A stretch of DNA of 64,000 nucleotides from Flavobacterium sp. MC2016-06 (GCF_009711165.2 NZ_WMID02000006.1:124001-188000); one strand, 5' to 3'. Positions 9,458 to 18,421 are shown, counted from the stretch's first letter. A program made the numbers and translations. Notes: generated by a model not told the origin, from the letters alone.

Positions 9458-9487
9458 AAAAAAGCCCTGATTATTCAGGGCTTTTTT
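9458..9487. terminator. Bidirectional rho-independent terminator
   Basis: AGCCCTGA-TTAT-TCAGGGCT stem-loop flanked by A-runs on one side and T-runs on the other, between the convergent genes ending at 9406 (+) and 9492 (-). It can end both transcripts. Confidence 0.9.
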
Positions 9488-9491
9488 GGTT

Positions 9492-10097
9492 TTATTTGAA
9501 TGCTTTTTTCAATAAAAGTTTAGATAATGATTTTGCTGTTTTGGCATATCCTTCTCCAATTCTTGTTTCATTGCTAAAGTTACTTCCCCATTGGTCTCCG
9601 GGAGCTTCTTCGCTTGTAATTTCCAACAATACATTTGATTTGTTTGCTGTTTCAACAAATTTTAAATTTGTAGTTACTTTTGCTGGTTGTTTCATAATTC
9701 CAGCATCCCAGCCTGGATAAACCCAAACGGTTTGTACAATTAAAGTGTAAGGCGTTTTTAATCCTTCTTGAAAGTTCACCTCTTTACCCGCTTTTGCTAA
9801 CACAATATTGCCTATTTCTAAAAATTTTGGAGTCCAGATTTGTTCTTTTGCTGCAATCCACTTCTTTTCCCAAATGTTTCCATTTCCTTTAGCTTTTTCT
9901 TCTAATTCGGCTTTGTGCTCCTTAATATACTGAGCTTCTGATTTTTTTTCTTTCATCATAGTAAAATTACTATAATCAAATTCGATGTTGATATCTTTTT
10001 GATCTTTTAAAAAATCAAAATTTCCTTTTACAACTTCCATGTCTTGTGCCGTAAGTACACTAGAAACAAATAATAATGCTAATACTAGTTTTTTCAT
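9492..10097 (-). CDS. Secreted protein of unknown function
   Basis: 201 aa with a signal peptide (MKKLVLALLFVSSVLTAQ). The mature part is mixed alpha/beta with a Lys/Glu-rich region around residues 50-75 and ends in a positively charged helix. I do not recognise the family. It has no lipobox and no membrane segment after the signal, so it is probably periplasmic. Single-gene unit: converging with the halogenase-family gene and separated from the sugar operon by 229 nt that include a terminator. Confidence 0.65.
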   Translation of the reverse strand: MKKLVLALLFVSSVLTAQDMEVVKGNFDFLKDQKDINIEFDYSNFTMMKEKKSEAQYIKEHKAELEEKAKGNGNIWEKKWIAAKEQIWTPKFLEIGNIVLAKAGKEVNFQEGLKTPYTLIVQTVWVYPGWDAGIMKQPAKVTTNLKFVETANKSNVLLEITSEEAPGDQWGSNFSNETRIGEGYAKTAKSLSKLLLKKAFK

Positions 10098-10197
10098 CTT
10101 TTTTGGTTAATTTTTTCGGCTAAATATACTTAAAATACCGAATACTGATTTTTAGTAAAAACATTTTTCTTCTAATTTTATTGTACACAAAAAAAAC

Positions 10198-10229
10198 AAA
10201 GCGAGAATACCAAACGGCATCCTCGCTTT
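10198..10229 (-). terminator. Terminator after the deoxysugar operon
   Basis: Read on the minus strand, AAAGCGAG pairs with CTCGCTTT around a partly paired 16-nt loop and is followed by a T-rich run (TTTGTTTTTT). It lies about 100 nt beyond the mutarotase stop at 10327, the last gene of the minus-strand operon. Confidence 0.75.
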
Positions 10230-10326
10230 TCTCTTCAAGAAAAATATAGTAAAAAAATATACTAACAGATTGTAAAAATGTAAAGCAGTATTTTCCTCAT
10301 GACTTGAGGTTAACTTTATTTTGAAA

Positions 10327-10662
10327 TTATAATTGAAATATTTTATCCATCAAAATCCATTTTTGTCCAGGTTTTCCCCAAGGTAAAGCTTGTTGGAATT
10401 TCCACATTAAATTTTCCCATTCCTGAACTTTTTCATTGGCAGCGTCGGCTTTGTCTTTTTTCTCAAAAGAGAAACTTTCATCACCTTCTATAATCATGAA
10501 CAATCTATTTCCGGTACAATAAATATCCAAGACTTGGATTCCAGAATCTTGAATACTTTTTTTAATTTCCGGCCAGATGTTTTCGTGTAATTCTTTATAT
10601 TCTGCAATTAAATCGACGTCGTCTTTTAAATCTAAAGCCAAACAATATTTTTGATTTGCCAT
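10327..10662 (-). CDS. L-rhamnose/L-fucose mutarotase family protein (RhaM-like)
   Basis: 111 aa, the usual size of RhaM-fold mutarotases (dimeric alpha/beta barrel). Recognisable segments are YKELHENIWPEI (residues 22-33), which carries the family His, the strand IYCTGNRLFMIIEGDE, and the C-terminal PWGKPGQKWILMDKIFQL with the conserved Trp residues. It interconverts sugar anomers to feed the dehydrogenase or isomerase step. Last gene of the minus-strand operon, 4 nt after the hydrolase. Linked genes suggest L-fucose, but L-rhamnose fits the family equally well. Confidence 0.78.
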   Translation of the reverse strand: MANQKYCLALDLKDDVDLIAEYKELHENIWPEIKKSIQDSGIQVLDIYCTGNRLFMIIEGDESFSFEKKDKADAANEKVQEWENLMWKFQQALPWGKPGQKWILMDKIFQL

Positions 10663-10666
10663 AGTA

Positions 10667-11524
10667 TTATTTTTGAGAGTAAGCTACAGCAGTTTGTTTA
10701 CTTGTACCTAATCCTTCAATTCCTAATTCGATTACGTCACCCGCTTTAATGTAAATTGGATCTGGTTTTATTCCTAAACCAACTCCCGGAGGCGTTCCTG
10801 TACTAATAACATCGCCAGGAAGAAGTGTCATAAACTGGCTTAAGTAATGTACTAAAAATGGAATTTTGAAAATCAAGTTTGAAGTATTACTGTTTTGGAA
10901 TGTTTTTCCGTTTACGGTAAGCCACATCTTTAAGTTGTTTACATCTCCAGCTTCGTCTGGTGTAACCATAGTTGGCCCAAGTGGTGCAAAAGTATCGCTT
11001 CCTTTACCTTTTGCCCATTGTCCGCCACGCTCTAATTGATATGCTCTTTCGCTGTAATCATTCAATAAACAATATCCAGCAACATAATTTGGAGCATCTT
11101 CTTCAGAAACATAGCTGGCTTTTTTACCTACTACAAAAGCAAGTTCAACTTCCCAATCTGTTTTTTCACTGTTTTTTGGGATAATCAAATTGTCGTTTGG
11201 TCCGCAAAGAGAAGTTGTAGATTTAAAGAAAATGATTGGCTCAGCCGGAATTGCTGCACCCGTTTCTTCACAGTGATCTACATAATTAAGACCAATACAA
11301 ATAATTTTTGAAGGTCTCGCAACTGGAGAACCCAGTCTAATTTCGTTACTTACTTCAGGGAAAGAAGTATTGTTTTTTATTGCTTCTTCTAATTTTGCTA
11401 AACCGTCATTTTCAAAAAAACTCTCGTTATAATCGGTTACAATAGACGAAACGTCAAATCTTTTATCATTTAGAAGAATTCCTGGTTTTTCTTTTCCTTC
11501 TTCTCCAAATCGTATAAGTTTCAT
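10667..11524 (-). CDS. Fumarylacetoacetate hydrolase-family protein (2,4-diketo-3-deoxy-L-fuconate hydrolase type)
   Basis: 285 aa. The FAH core starts around IICIGLNYVDHCEETG (residue 75 onward) and includes metal-ligand regions DWEVELAFVVGKKA and YSERAYQLERGGQWAKGKGSDTF, then PGDVISTGTPPGVG near the C-terminus. The family hydrolyses C-C bonds of beta-diketo acids. In the non-phosphorylating L-fucose route the enzyme splits 2,4-diketo-3-deoxy-L-fuconate into pyruvate and L-lactate, which fits the SDR and dehydratase encoded upstream. The neighbouring operon supports this use over tyrosine degradation. Confidence 0.75.
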   Translation of the reverse strand: MKLIRFGEEGKEKPGILLNDKRFDVSSIVTDYNESFFENDGLAKLEEAIKNNTSFPEVSNEIRLGSPVARPSKIICIGLNYVDHCEETGAAIPAEPIIFFKSTTSLCGPNDNLIIPKNSEKTDWEVELAFVVGKKASYVSEEDAPNYVAGYCLLNDYSERAYQLERGGQWAKGKGSDTFAPLGPTMVTPDEAGDVNNLKMWLTVNGKTFQNSNTSNLIFKIPFLVHYLSQFMTLLPGDVISTGTPPGVGLGIKPDPIYIKAGDVIELGIEGLGTSKQTAVAYSQK

Positions 11525-11557
11525 ATTCTTTATTTTTTAGTAATGTATTTGTTTTTT

Positions 11558-11835
11558 GCCACAGATTAAAAAGATTAAAATGATTTTTTTAAAGCTGTAT
11601 TTAATTTTTTTTGCACGCAGATTTGGCAGATTGAGCAGATTTTTTTTTAATCTTTTTAATCCTTTAATCTGTGGCTATATTTTTTTGCACGCATATTTAA
11701 GAGATTTGGCAGATTTTTTATAATCATTTTAATCTTTTATCCCGATAGCTATCGGGAGTGGATTTTATTTTATCGCCACGAATTACACAAATTTTCTCGA
11801 ATTATAAATTTGTGGAAATTCGTGTAATTCGTGGC
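11558..11835. repeat. Cluster of interspersed palindromic repeats filling the 11525-11845 gap
   Basis: Three nested palindromes fill this 320-nt gap, which holds no gene: GCCACAGATTAAA at 11558 with its inverse ending at 11676; a perfect 16-bp palindrome CCCGATAGCTATCGGG at 11741-11756; and GCCACGAATTACAC at 11775 with its inverse ending at 11835. Between them are CACGCAGATTTGGCAGATT-type words that recur at 15430-15530, 27341-27398, 37740-38060 and 42150-42190. They separate the FAH and SDR genes of the same operon. Confidence 0.8.
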
Positions 11836-11845
11836 AAAAACCTTT

Positions 11846-12610
11846 TTAGTTATTCAATTTAATAAAACCTCCATCAATAGGATAATCAGAACCTGTGATA
11901 AAAGAAGATTCGTCACTGCAAAGGAACAACGCCAAAGTTGCTACTTCGTCTGGTTTTCCCATACGTCCGATTGGTTGTGATTTTGATAATTTTTCGAAAA
12001 TCTCTTCTTCTTTTCCAGGATAATTTTTAGAAATAAATCCATCAACAAAAGGAGTGTGAACTCGCGCTGGCGAAATAGAATTACATCTAATGCTTTCGTG
12101 TAAATAATCTTTTGCCACAGACAAAGTCATTGCCATAACAGCACCTTTAGCCGTAGAATAAGCAAAACGATCCGGAATACCAACCCAGCAAGCGATTGAT
12201 GCTAAATTTAAAATCACACCCCCGCCAGAACTTTTAAGTGCAGGAATAGCAGCATGTAAACAATTGTAAACGCCTTTTACGTTTACATTCATAATACGGT
12301 CAAAATCAGATTCAGACGTTGTGTCTACTTTTCCAACATGCGCAATTCCAGCATTGTTTACCAGAATATGAATGTTTCCGATTTTCTCGAAAGCCGTTTT
12401 TACTTGTTCGTGATTCGAAACGTCGCAGGCATGAGCAAAAACAGTTCCGCCATTAGATTTTATTTCTTCAAGCGTATCTTTTGCACTTTCTTCAGTAAGT
12501 TCTAAAATATGAACTTCGGCTCCTTGTTTAGCAAATAAAACAGAAATTGCTCTTCCAATGCCGCTTCCTCCGCCTGTAATGATTGCTTTTTTATTTTGTA
12601 ATGAAAACAT
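11846..12610 (-). CDS. SDR oxidoreductase, probable 2-keto-3-deoxy-L-fuconate dehydrogenase
   Basis: 254 aa SDR. The cofactor motif is GGGSGIG (residues 13-19), an acidic residue follows beta-2 (ILELTEES), suggesting NAD preference, NNAG is present, and the catalytic set is Ser in NLASIA with the YSTAK pair. The end (GSDYPIDGGFIKLNN) is typical. It lies between the UxaA-type dehydratase and the FAH-family hydrolase, the position expected for oxidation of 2-keto-3-deoxy-L-fuconate to the diketo acid. Specificity is inferred from context only. Confidence 0.75.
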   Translation of the reverse strand: MFSLQNKKAIITGGGSGIGRAISVLFAKQGAEVHILELTEESAKDTLEEIKSNGGTVFAHACDVSNHEQVKTAFEKIGNIHILVNNAGIAHVGKVDTTSESDFDRIMNVNVKGVYNCLHAAIPALKSSGGGVILNLASIACWVGIPDRFAYSTAKGAVMAMTLSVAKDYLHESIRCNSISPARVHTPFVDGFISKNYPGKEEEIFEKLSKSQPIGRMGKPDEVATLALFLCSDESSFITGSDYPIDGGFIKLNN

Positions 12611-12647
12611 TTGATATAATTTTTTAAGTTTTTAGTTGAAATAGTTT

Positions 12648-14303
12648 TTATAATGAAACTCCGCGTTTCCACGGAATAAAATCGTCTTGATTTAATTGTA
12701 CGGCTTTCGGAATAATTTCACCGCTCGCTGCTTTAATGCAATAGTCTAAAATTTCTTCGCCCATTTCTTCAATAGATTTTTCTCCGCTGATAATTGGCCC
12801 GCAGTCAATATCTATAATATCAGACATTTTTTTAGCTAAAACAGAGTTGGTCGCTACTTTAATAACAGGACAAACTGGATTTCCGGTTGGCGTTCCTAAT
12901 CCTGTTGTAAACAAAATTAAAGTTGCTCCAGAAGCTGCTTTTCCTGTAGTTGCTTCCACATCATTTCCGGGCGTACAAACCAAACTTAATCCCGGTTTGG
13001 TAACCAATTCGGTATAATCTAAAACATCAATTACGGGTGAAGTGCCGCCTTTTTTGGCAGCGCCCGCACTTTTAATAGCGTCTGTAATTAAACCGTCTTT
13101 TATGTTTCCCGGCGAAGGATTCATGTGAAAACCAGAGCCTACTTTATGCGCCAAGGCATCGTAAGATTCCATTAAATCTATGAATTTTTTTGCTTTCTCT
13201 TCAGAAACACAACGATCAATTAAATTTTGTTCGGCACCGCATAATTCTGGAAATTCCGCCAAAAGAATTTTTCCTCCCAAAGCTACAACTAAATCTGAAG
13301 TATAACCAACCGCAGGATTTGCAGATACACCGCTAAATCCGTCGCTGCCGCCACATTTTACACCAATGCATAATTCGCTCAAAGGCGCATCAGTTCTTTC
13401 GTATTTGTTGATTTCGATTAAACCTTCAAATGTTTTTTTGATGGCATTTGTAATCAAAACTTCTTCGCTTTCTGTTTGTTGCTGTTCAAAAATAAACAAT
13501 GGTTTATCAAACGCTGGATTTTGTCTTTTTACATCGTCTACAAAATCCTGCACTTGTAAATGCTGGCATCCTAAACTCAATAAAGTAATTCCACCCACAT
13601 TGGGATGATTGGCATAAGAAGCCAACAAAGCACTCAAAGTTGAAGCATCTTGACGTGTTCCGCCGCAACCGCCTTGGTGGTTTAAGAATTTAATTCCGTC
13701 CACATTTTCAAAAACACGTTTGTTTTTTGGTGTCGGATTCAATTCAATATTAATATCGTTGATGTCATTTCCATTCAAATAACCTTCAAGCAGTTCATGC
13801 GTAAATTGATTGTATTTGTCTGTTACGGCATAACCCAATTGTTTGTGCAGTGCTTCTTTGATAACATCAAGATTTCTATTTTCGCAAAAAACAGTTGGAA
13901 TAAAAAGCCAGTAATTGGCAGTTCCAACGCGTCCGTCTTTACGTTTGTAACCTTTAAAAGTTTTGTTTTGATATTTAGAAACATCTGGCGCCTGCCATTC
14001 GTACGATGCATTTCTGTACGCGTAAGGATCTGCTGCGTGTTTTAAATTTTCGGTAGTCATTAAACTTCCTTTTGCAACATCACACTGCACTTTTCCAACC
14101 AAAACACCATACATATTTACTTCTTCTCCTTGCAGCATATTCTGCATATAGAATTTGTGTTTTGCTTTGATGAGGTCTTGCATAACATAAGATTCAGACT
14201 CAAAAGTTATGGTTTCTCCTTTTTGTAAATCAGATAAAGCGACCAGAACATTATCATCTGGATGCAATTTAACGACTAGCTTTTTTGTTTTATTCTCGGA
14301 CAT
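12648..14303 (-). CDS. UxaA-family sugar-acid dehydratase (fuconate/altronate type)
   Basis: 551 aa, full-length UxaA architecture: an N-terminal SAF domain (about 1-100, with a KHKF motif) and a large C-terminal domain with the conserved NHQGGCGGTRQD (about residue 211) and GVKCGGSDGFSG (about 316) motifs whose cysteines and aspartates bind metal. UxaA enzymes dehydrate D-altronate; in this operon, beside an FAH-family hydrolase and a mutarotase and without uxaB/uxaC, the substrate is more likely L-fuconate or a similar 6-deoxy-aldonate. First gene of the minus-strand operon, divergent from the AraC regulator. Confidence 0.75.
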   Translation of the reverse strand: MSENKTKKLVVKLHPDDNVLVALSDLQKGETITFESESYVMQDLIKAKHKFYMQNMLQGEEVNMYGVLVGKVQCDVAKGSLMTTENLKHAADPYAYRNASYEWQAPDVSKYQNKTFKGYKRKDGRVGTANYWLFIPTVFCENRNLDVIKEALHKQLGYAVTDKYNQFTHELLEGYLNGNDINDINIELNPTPKNKRVFENVDGIKFLNHQGGCGGTRQDASTLSALLASYANHPNVGGITLLSLGCQHLQVQDFVDDVKRQNPAFDKPLFIFEQQQTESEEVLITNAIKKTFEGLIEINKYERTDAPLSELCIGVKCGGSDGFSGVSANPAVGYTSDLVVALGGKILLAEFPELCGAEQNLIDRCVSEEKAKKFIDLMESYDALAHKVGSGFHMNPSPGNIKDGLITDAIKSAGAAKKGGTSPVIDVLDYTELVTKPGLSLVCTPGNDVEATTGKAASGATLILFTTGLGTPTGNPVCPVIKVATNSVLAKKMSDIIDIDCGPIISGEKSIEEMGEEILDYCIKAASGEIIPKAVQLNQDDFIPWKRGVSL

Positions 14304-14400
14304 ATAGTGTTATTTTTTACTCTAATTTTTTACTGCTTTTTAATGAATTTTAGGGCAGTTACGAATAAATAAAATTATCGCTTTTAAAGATTACTTATTA

Positions 14401-14442
14401 GTCTAATATTATCCTTGTCTAATCTTTAATTATCTTTGCAGT
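14401..14442 (+). promoter_or_regulatory. Probable regulator promoter and direct-repeat operator between UxaA and AraC genes
   Basis: Two GTCTAAT words at 14401-14407 and 14417-14423 (16-bp period) sit upstream of a perfect Bacteroidetes -7 box TATCTTTG at 14431-14438. Direct repeats are the usual binding geometry of AraC-type proteins. The box lies only 4 nt before the ATG at 14443. Confidence 0.4.
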
Positions 14443-15309
14443 ATGAAATTGGAACAAACTAAAATAACGTCGTATTTAAATACCAATGTTTCGGTTTTGA
14501 ATCGGGTGGAATCGTTTTTTCAATCGCCGTTTCATTCGCATCCAGAACTCGAATTGGTGTATGTAAAAGAGAGTTTTGGTAAAAGAATTATTGGTAATTC
14601 GGTTATGCCTTTTGAACCCGGAGATATGGTTTTTTTGGGGTCGGATATTCCGCATGTCTGGCTGAATGACGAAATTTATTATCAGGAAATAGCAGACTTA
14701 AAAGCAAACTCTATTGTAGTTTATTTTAGCAAAGATATTTTCGGACCTACTTTTTATGCATTAAAGGAAACGCAGAAAATTAATGAACTGTTTTTTCAGG
14801 CTGGAAAAGGAATTTCTATTATTGGAAAAACGAATATTTTAATAGCGAAAAAATTAGAGAAATTAGTTTTGAAAAAAGATTTCGAAGTCATTGTTGGTCT
14901 TTTTGAAATTTTGTCGATTCTTTCTGAAAGTCAAGATCAAATTTATATTAATGATGAGGTGTATTCTTTAATGAATAAAGAAGCAAAAGCAGATCGTCTT
15001 TCGGAGGTTTTTCAATTTGTAAATAAAAACTATGCGAGAAATATTGCGCTAGTTGAAATTGCCGCTGTCGCGAATATGACGCCGACTTCTTTCTGCAGAA
15101 TGTTCAAATTAAAAACGAAGAAAAACTTTGTTGATTATTTGAATGAAATCCGAATTTCTAATGCTTGTAAATTGCTTTTGGAAACAGATAAAAGTATGTC
15201 TGAGATTGCGTATTCATGCGGGTATAAAACGGCTTCAAATTTTAATAAACTTTTTAAAAAATGCAAAGGAATTACGCCGAGTGAATTTAAAAAGAATGCG
15301 GTTGTATGA
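14443..15309 (+). CDS. AraC-family transcriptional regulator
   Basis: 288 aa. The N-terminal cupin sugar-sensing domain (about 1-130) includes FHSHPELELVYV and FEPGDMVFLGSDIPHVW. The C-terminal double helix-turn-helix spans roughly 185-285, with IALVEIAAVANMTPTSFCRMFK and MSEIAYSCGYKTASNFNKLFKK. It sits between the dehydratase operon (12648-14303, divergent) and the second dehydrogenase/symporter pair, so it most likely controls both halves of the deoxysugar pathway, probably as an activator in the presence of the sugar. Confidence 0.88.
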   Translation: MKLEQTKITSYLNTNVSVLNRVESFFQSPFHSHPELELVYVKESFGKRIIGNSVMPFEPGDMVFLGSDIPHVWLNDEIYYQEIADLKANSIVVYFSKDIFGPTFYALKETQKINELFFQAGKGISIIGKTNILIAKKLEKLVLKKDFEVIVGLFEILSILSESQDQIYINDEVYSLMNKEAKADRLSEVFQFVNKNYARNIALVEIAAVANMTPTSFCRMFKLKTKKNFVDYLNEIRISNACKLLLETDKSMSEIAYSCGYKTASNFNKLFKKCKGITPSEFKKNAVV

Positions 15310-15321
15310 TTTTTTTTCACG

Positions 15322-15419
15322 CAATTTTGTCATTCTGAGGAACGAAGAATCTTCGTTTGCTGCATCCACATTGTGGAGCTACTTGTGAGGATTCTTCGTT
15401 CCTCAGAATGACAAAATTG
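15322..15419. repeat. Perfect 30-bp inverted repeat
   Basis: Arms 15322-15351 and 15390-15419 are perfect 30-bp reverse complements carrying the word TCATTCTGAGGAACGAAGAA, with a 38-nt spacer. The following bases to 15540 hold further repeat words (GCTAAATCTGCGTG twice and CTTCGACTTCGCTCAGGATG). It lies between convergent genes and could terminate both, but the arm length points to a mobile palindromic repeat. Confidence 0.85.
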
Positions 15420-15541
15420 TATAAAAAATCTGTAAAAATCCGCTAAATCTGCGTGCAAAAACTTTACAGACATTCTTTGAGAATCCTTCGACTTCGCTCA
15501 GGATGACAAAAAATCTGCTAAATCTGCGTGAAAAAAAATAT

Positions 15542-16321
15542 TTAAATTGATCTGTCCAAATGCGTGTAACCGCCATCAACATAAATAATTTGTCCCGTAG
15601 TATGGCTTGATCTTTCAGACAAAAGAAAAACAACCATATTGGCAATTTCTTCAGCAGTTGTCATTCTGTTTTCCAACGGAATATTCTGTGTGATCGAAGC
15701 TAGTTTTTCGTCTCTGTTTTCAAAAGTATTAATCCAAGTTTCGTAAAGCGGCGTAAAACATTCTGCCACAATTACAGCGTTTACACGAATTCTGTATTTC
15801 AATAATTCAACGGCCCATTCTCTCGTTAAAGCATTTCGTCCACCGTTTGAAGCGGCATAAGCAGAAGTACCGCCTTGACCTGTTTCGGCAGTTTTAGAAC
15901 CAATGTTTACAATTGCTCCTTTTGATTCGATTAAGTACGGAAGCGCGTGCTGTGCCATTAAATAATAGTGCACTAAATTTTTGTGTAAAGAAGCTGCGAA
16001 ATCTTCATAATTTCCGTTTTCCAATCCAACGCCGTCGTTTACACCGGCATTGTTTACCAAACCATCAATTCTGCCGCATTGTTTGATAACGGCTTCAATT
16101 GCTTTTTTGCAGTCTTCGGGTTTGGTTAAATCGGCTTCAACTTGAAACGCTTCTTTGCCTAATGCTTTAATCTCGTTTACGGCTTTAAGGTTGTCATCTT
16201 CGTTTCGGCCTACAATAAACGGAATGGCATCTTCATTTGCTAATACATTACAAATGCCTAAGCCAATTCCTTTTGCGCCGCCGGTTACTACAATTATTTT
16301 TTTTGTTAAGGATAACTGCAT
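15542..16321 (-). CDS. SDR oxidoreductase, L-fucose-dehydrogenase-like, with atypical YxxxN site
   Basis: 259 aa SDR with cofactor motif GGAKGIG (residues 14-20), NNAG at 90-93 and a candidate catalytic Ser at S142. The catalytic Tyr is Y155 in YAASNGGRNALTREW, but the usual Lys four residues on is Asn (N159). The genomic bases read AAC clearly, so this is not a misread. Its best contextual role is oxidation of L-fucose (or a related sugar) to the lactone. It lies 103 nt downstream of the symporter on the same strand, which suggests co-transcription with sugar uptake. Confidence 0.7.
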   Translation of the reverse strand: MQLSLTKKIIVVTGGAKGIGLGICNVLANEDAIPFIVGRNEDDNLKAVNEIKALGKEAFQVEADLTKPEDCKKAIEAVIKQCGRIDGLVNNAGVNDGVGLENGNYEDFAASLHKNLVHYYLMAQHALPYLIESKGAIVNIGSKTAETGQGGTSAYAASNGGRNALTREWAVELLKYRIRVNAVIVAECFTPLYETWINTFENRDEKLASITQNIPLENRMTTAEEIANMVVFLLSERSSHTTGQIIYVDGGYTHLDRSI

Positions 16322-16424
16322 GATTTTATATTTTAATATTTTGAAATAGGGATGCTTTTAAAATTTTACAGCCGTTGTTTTTGTCAAACAACAGCTGTAA
16401 AGTAGAGAGAATAAAACTAATTAA

Positions 16425-18143
16425 TTACCAGAATTTCACGTAAAGTGCAATAATAGATAATATTGTGATTACGATTAATACCGTAGTTTGTGGTTTAATT
16501 TTAAACATTTCGTAATCCAATTCAAATGCTTTTGGATTTACTTTTGGTCCAGCAAAACTTATTACAACCATTGTTAATGTTGTAAAGAAGAATGATAATC
16601 CCATACAAATGTGGAACGGAATTTCGTAGATTTTGCTTCCGTCAGGATAAAGTTTTCCAGTACTGTAAGCACTGTACAACAAAGTTTCGTTTCCGAACAA
16701 TGCAGGTGCATATTCGTTGAATAATACAGATAATAAGAATCCTAAAATTACACCAACAATTGCAGCAGCTCCAGTTGTTCTTTTCCAGAACATACCAAGG
16801 ATAAACATAGCAAATACTCCAGGGCTAATAAAACCTGTATATTTTTGAATGTATGTAAATCCACCAACTCCACCAATTCCTAGAAGGTCATTCCAAGTAA
16901 ATAAAACAGCTAATAACATTGCAGCAAAAACCGCAATTCTACCAATGTTTACTTGTTGTTTTTCTCCTGCTTCTTTTTGGATGTATTTTTTGTGAATATC
17001 TAAAGTATAGATTGTAGAAATACTATTTACTTTACCAGCCAAAGAAGCAACAATTGCTGCCGTTAAAGCGGCAACAGAAAGTCCTTTTAGACCTGTTGGC
17101 AAGAATGTTAATACAGCAGAATAAGCACCGTCTTTTCCTCCAACTAATTGGGGTAAATGTCCGTTTTCATATAAAACGAAAGCAGCAATACCAGGAAGCA
17201 TAACGATAAGCGGCATTAATAATTTTAAGAAACCTGCAAATAAAATACCTGTACGAGCAGTTTGTAAATCTGCTCCTAAAGCTCTCTGAGTGATGTATTG
17301 GTTACAACCCCAGTAGTTTAAGTTGATGATCCAGATACCAGCCAAATAAGATAATAATCCAGGGAAAGTTAGGTATTTGTCAATAGCAAGTTGAGAAGTT
17401 TGTGCTGTAACTACAGTATCATGTGGTTTTGGAATAATCATTTTAAAGTGCTCAGGAGCTTTTTCCATCAAAACTTTAAAACCAGCAATAGCGTCTTCAC
17501 CAACTCCAAAATATTTTCCAACAGTTGTCAATGCAATGTATGAAGTTACTAAACCTCCAATGATTAAAACAGCAACCTGAATAACGTCAGTGTAAGCTAC
17601 AACTTTCATTCCTCCAAGAGAAATAAACAAAGCAAAAACAGCCAATCCGATCATGATTACGTGCAGGTATTCTCCACCAGCTAAACCATTAATTGCAACT
17701 GCTCCTAAATATAAAATAGATGTTAAGTTTACAAATACATACAAAAACAACCAGAAAACTGCCATAATCAAAGCCGTAGATTCGTTATAACGAGTTTTTA
17801 AGAATTGCGGCATGGTATAGATCTTATTTTTAAGATATACAGGAATAAACCAAACGGCTACAATAATTAAGGCAATAGCAGCAATCCACTCGTAAGCAGC
17901 AACAGCGATTCCTAAAAAGAAACCTTCACCACTCATTCCGATAAATTGCTCAGCAGAGATATTAGAAGCGATTAAAGAAGCTCCAATAGCCCACCAAGTT
18001 AAGTTTCCTTCAGCTAGGAAATAAGCTTTTGCATCTTGTTCGTCTTTTTTACGTTTGTGGTAAATAGTATAACCGTAGGATGCAACTACGATAAAGTAAA
18101 TGATGAAAACCGCATAATCTGCGAAAGCAAGGCTCTGGTTCAT
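16425..18143 (-). CDS. Sodium/sugar symporter, SSS family (vSGLT-like)
   Basis: 572 aa with about 14 hydrophobic membrane segments. The SSS landmarks are the unwound TM1 region (GASLIASNISAEQFIGMSGEGF, about residues 54-75) and the A-xx-S-x-GKVNSISTIYTLDI sodium-site segment (about residues 361-380). It closely resembles the galactose-transporting vSGLT type. It lies between galT and the fucose-dehydrogenase-like SDR, so it could import galactose or a deoxyhexose. A -7-like TACTTTTG in the 278-nt gap upstream suggests it has its own promoter. Confidence 0.85.
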   Translation of the reverse strand: MNQSLAFADYAVFIIYFIVVASYGYTIYHKRKKDEQDAKAYFLAEGNLTWWAIGASLIASNISAEQFIGMSGEGFFLGIAVAAYEWIAAIALIIVAVWFIPVYLKNKIYTMPQFLKTRYNESTALIMAVFWLFLYVFVNLTSILYLGAVAINGLAGGEYLHVIMIGLAVFALFISLGGMKVVAYTDVIQVAVLIIGGLVTSYIALTTVGKYFGVGEDAIAGFKVLMEKAPEHFKMIIPKPHDTVVTAQTSQLAIDKYLTFPGLLSYLAGIWIINLNYWGCNQYITQRALGADLQTARTGILFAGFLKLLMPLIVMLPGIAAFVLYENGHLPQLVGGKDGAYSAVLTFLPTGLKGLSVAALTAAIVASLAGKVNSISTIYTLDIHKKYIQKEAGEKQQVNIGRIAVFAAMLLAVLFTWNDLLGIGGVGGFTYIQKYTGFISPGVFAMFILGMFWKRTTGAAAIVGVILGFLLSVLFNEYAPALFGNETLLYSAYSTGKLYPDGSKIYEIPFHICMGLSFFFTTLTMVVISFAGPKVNPKAFELDYEMFKIKPQTTVLIVITILSIIALYVKFW

Positions 18144-18421
18144 TGTTAGTAGTATTTTAAAAAATTAGTATAGGTGATTGTTTGTTTAGTTTTTAGGTTT
18201 TGAAAGTATTGGTTATGAAAAATTCAAAACTGTAATTTTATAATTTATGCTAGTTTAAAATAAGATATATGTTTTTATTCTGTTATTTTTTTATGAAAAT
18301 AGAAGCGAAAGCCAAAAGTATAATAAAAAATTATAAATTCATTGTTAACAAATGTGTTTTTTACATTTATAAATTGATTATTGTGTTAAATTTTACTTTC
18401 TCTTCGTTATAAAACGATAAT

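Noticed and set aside
15542..16321. Sequencing or frame error explaining the missing catalytic Lys
   Set aside because: The frame is intact on both sides, and the surrounding motif (YAASNGGRNALTREW) is coherent; changing Asn AAC to Lys would need a specific single substitution with no sign of one.
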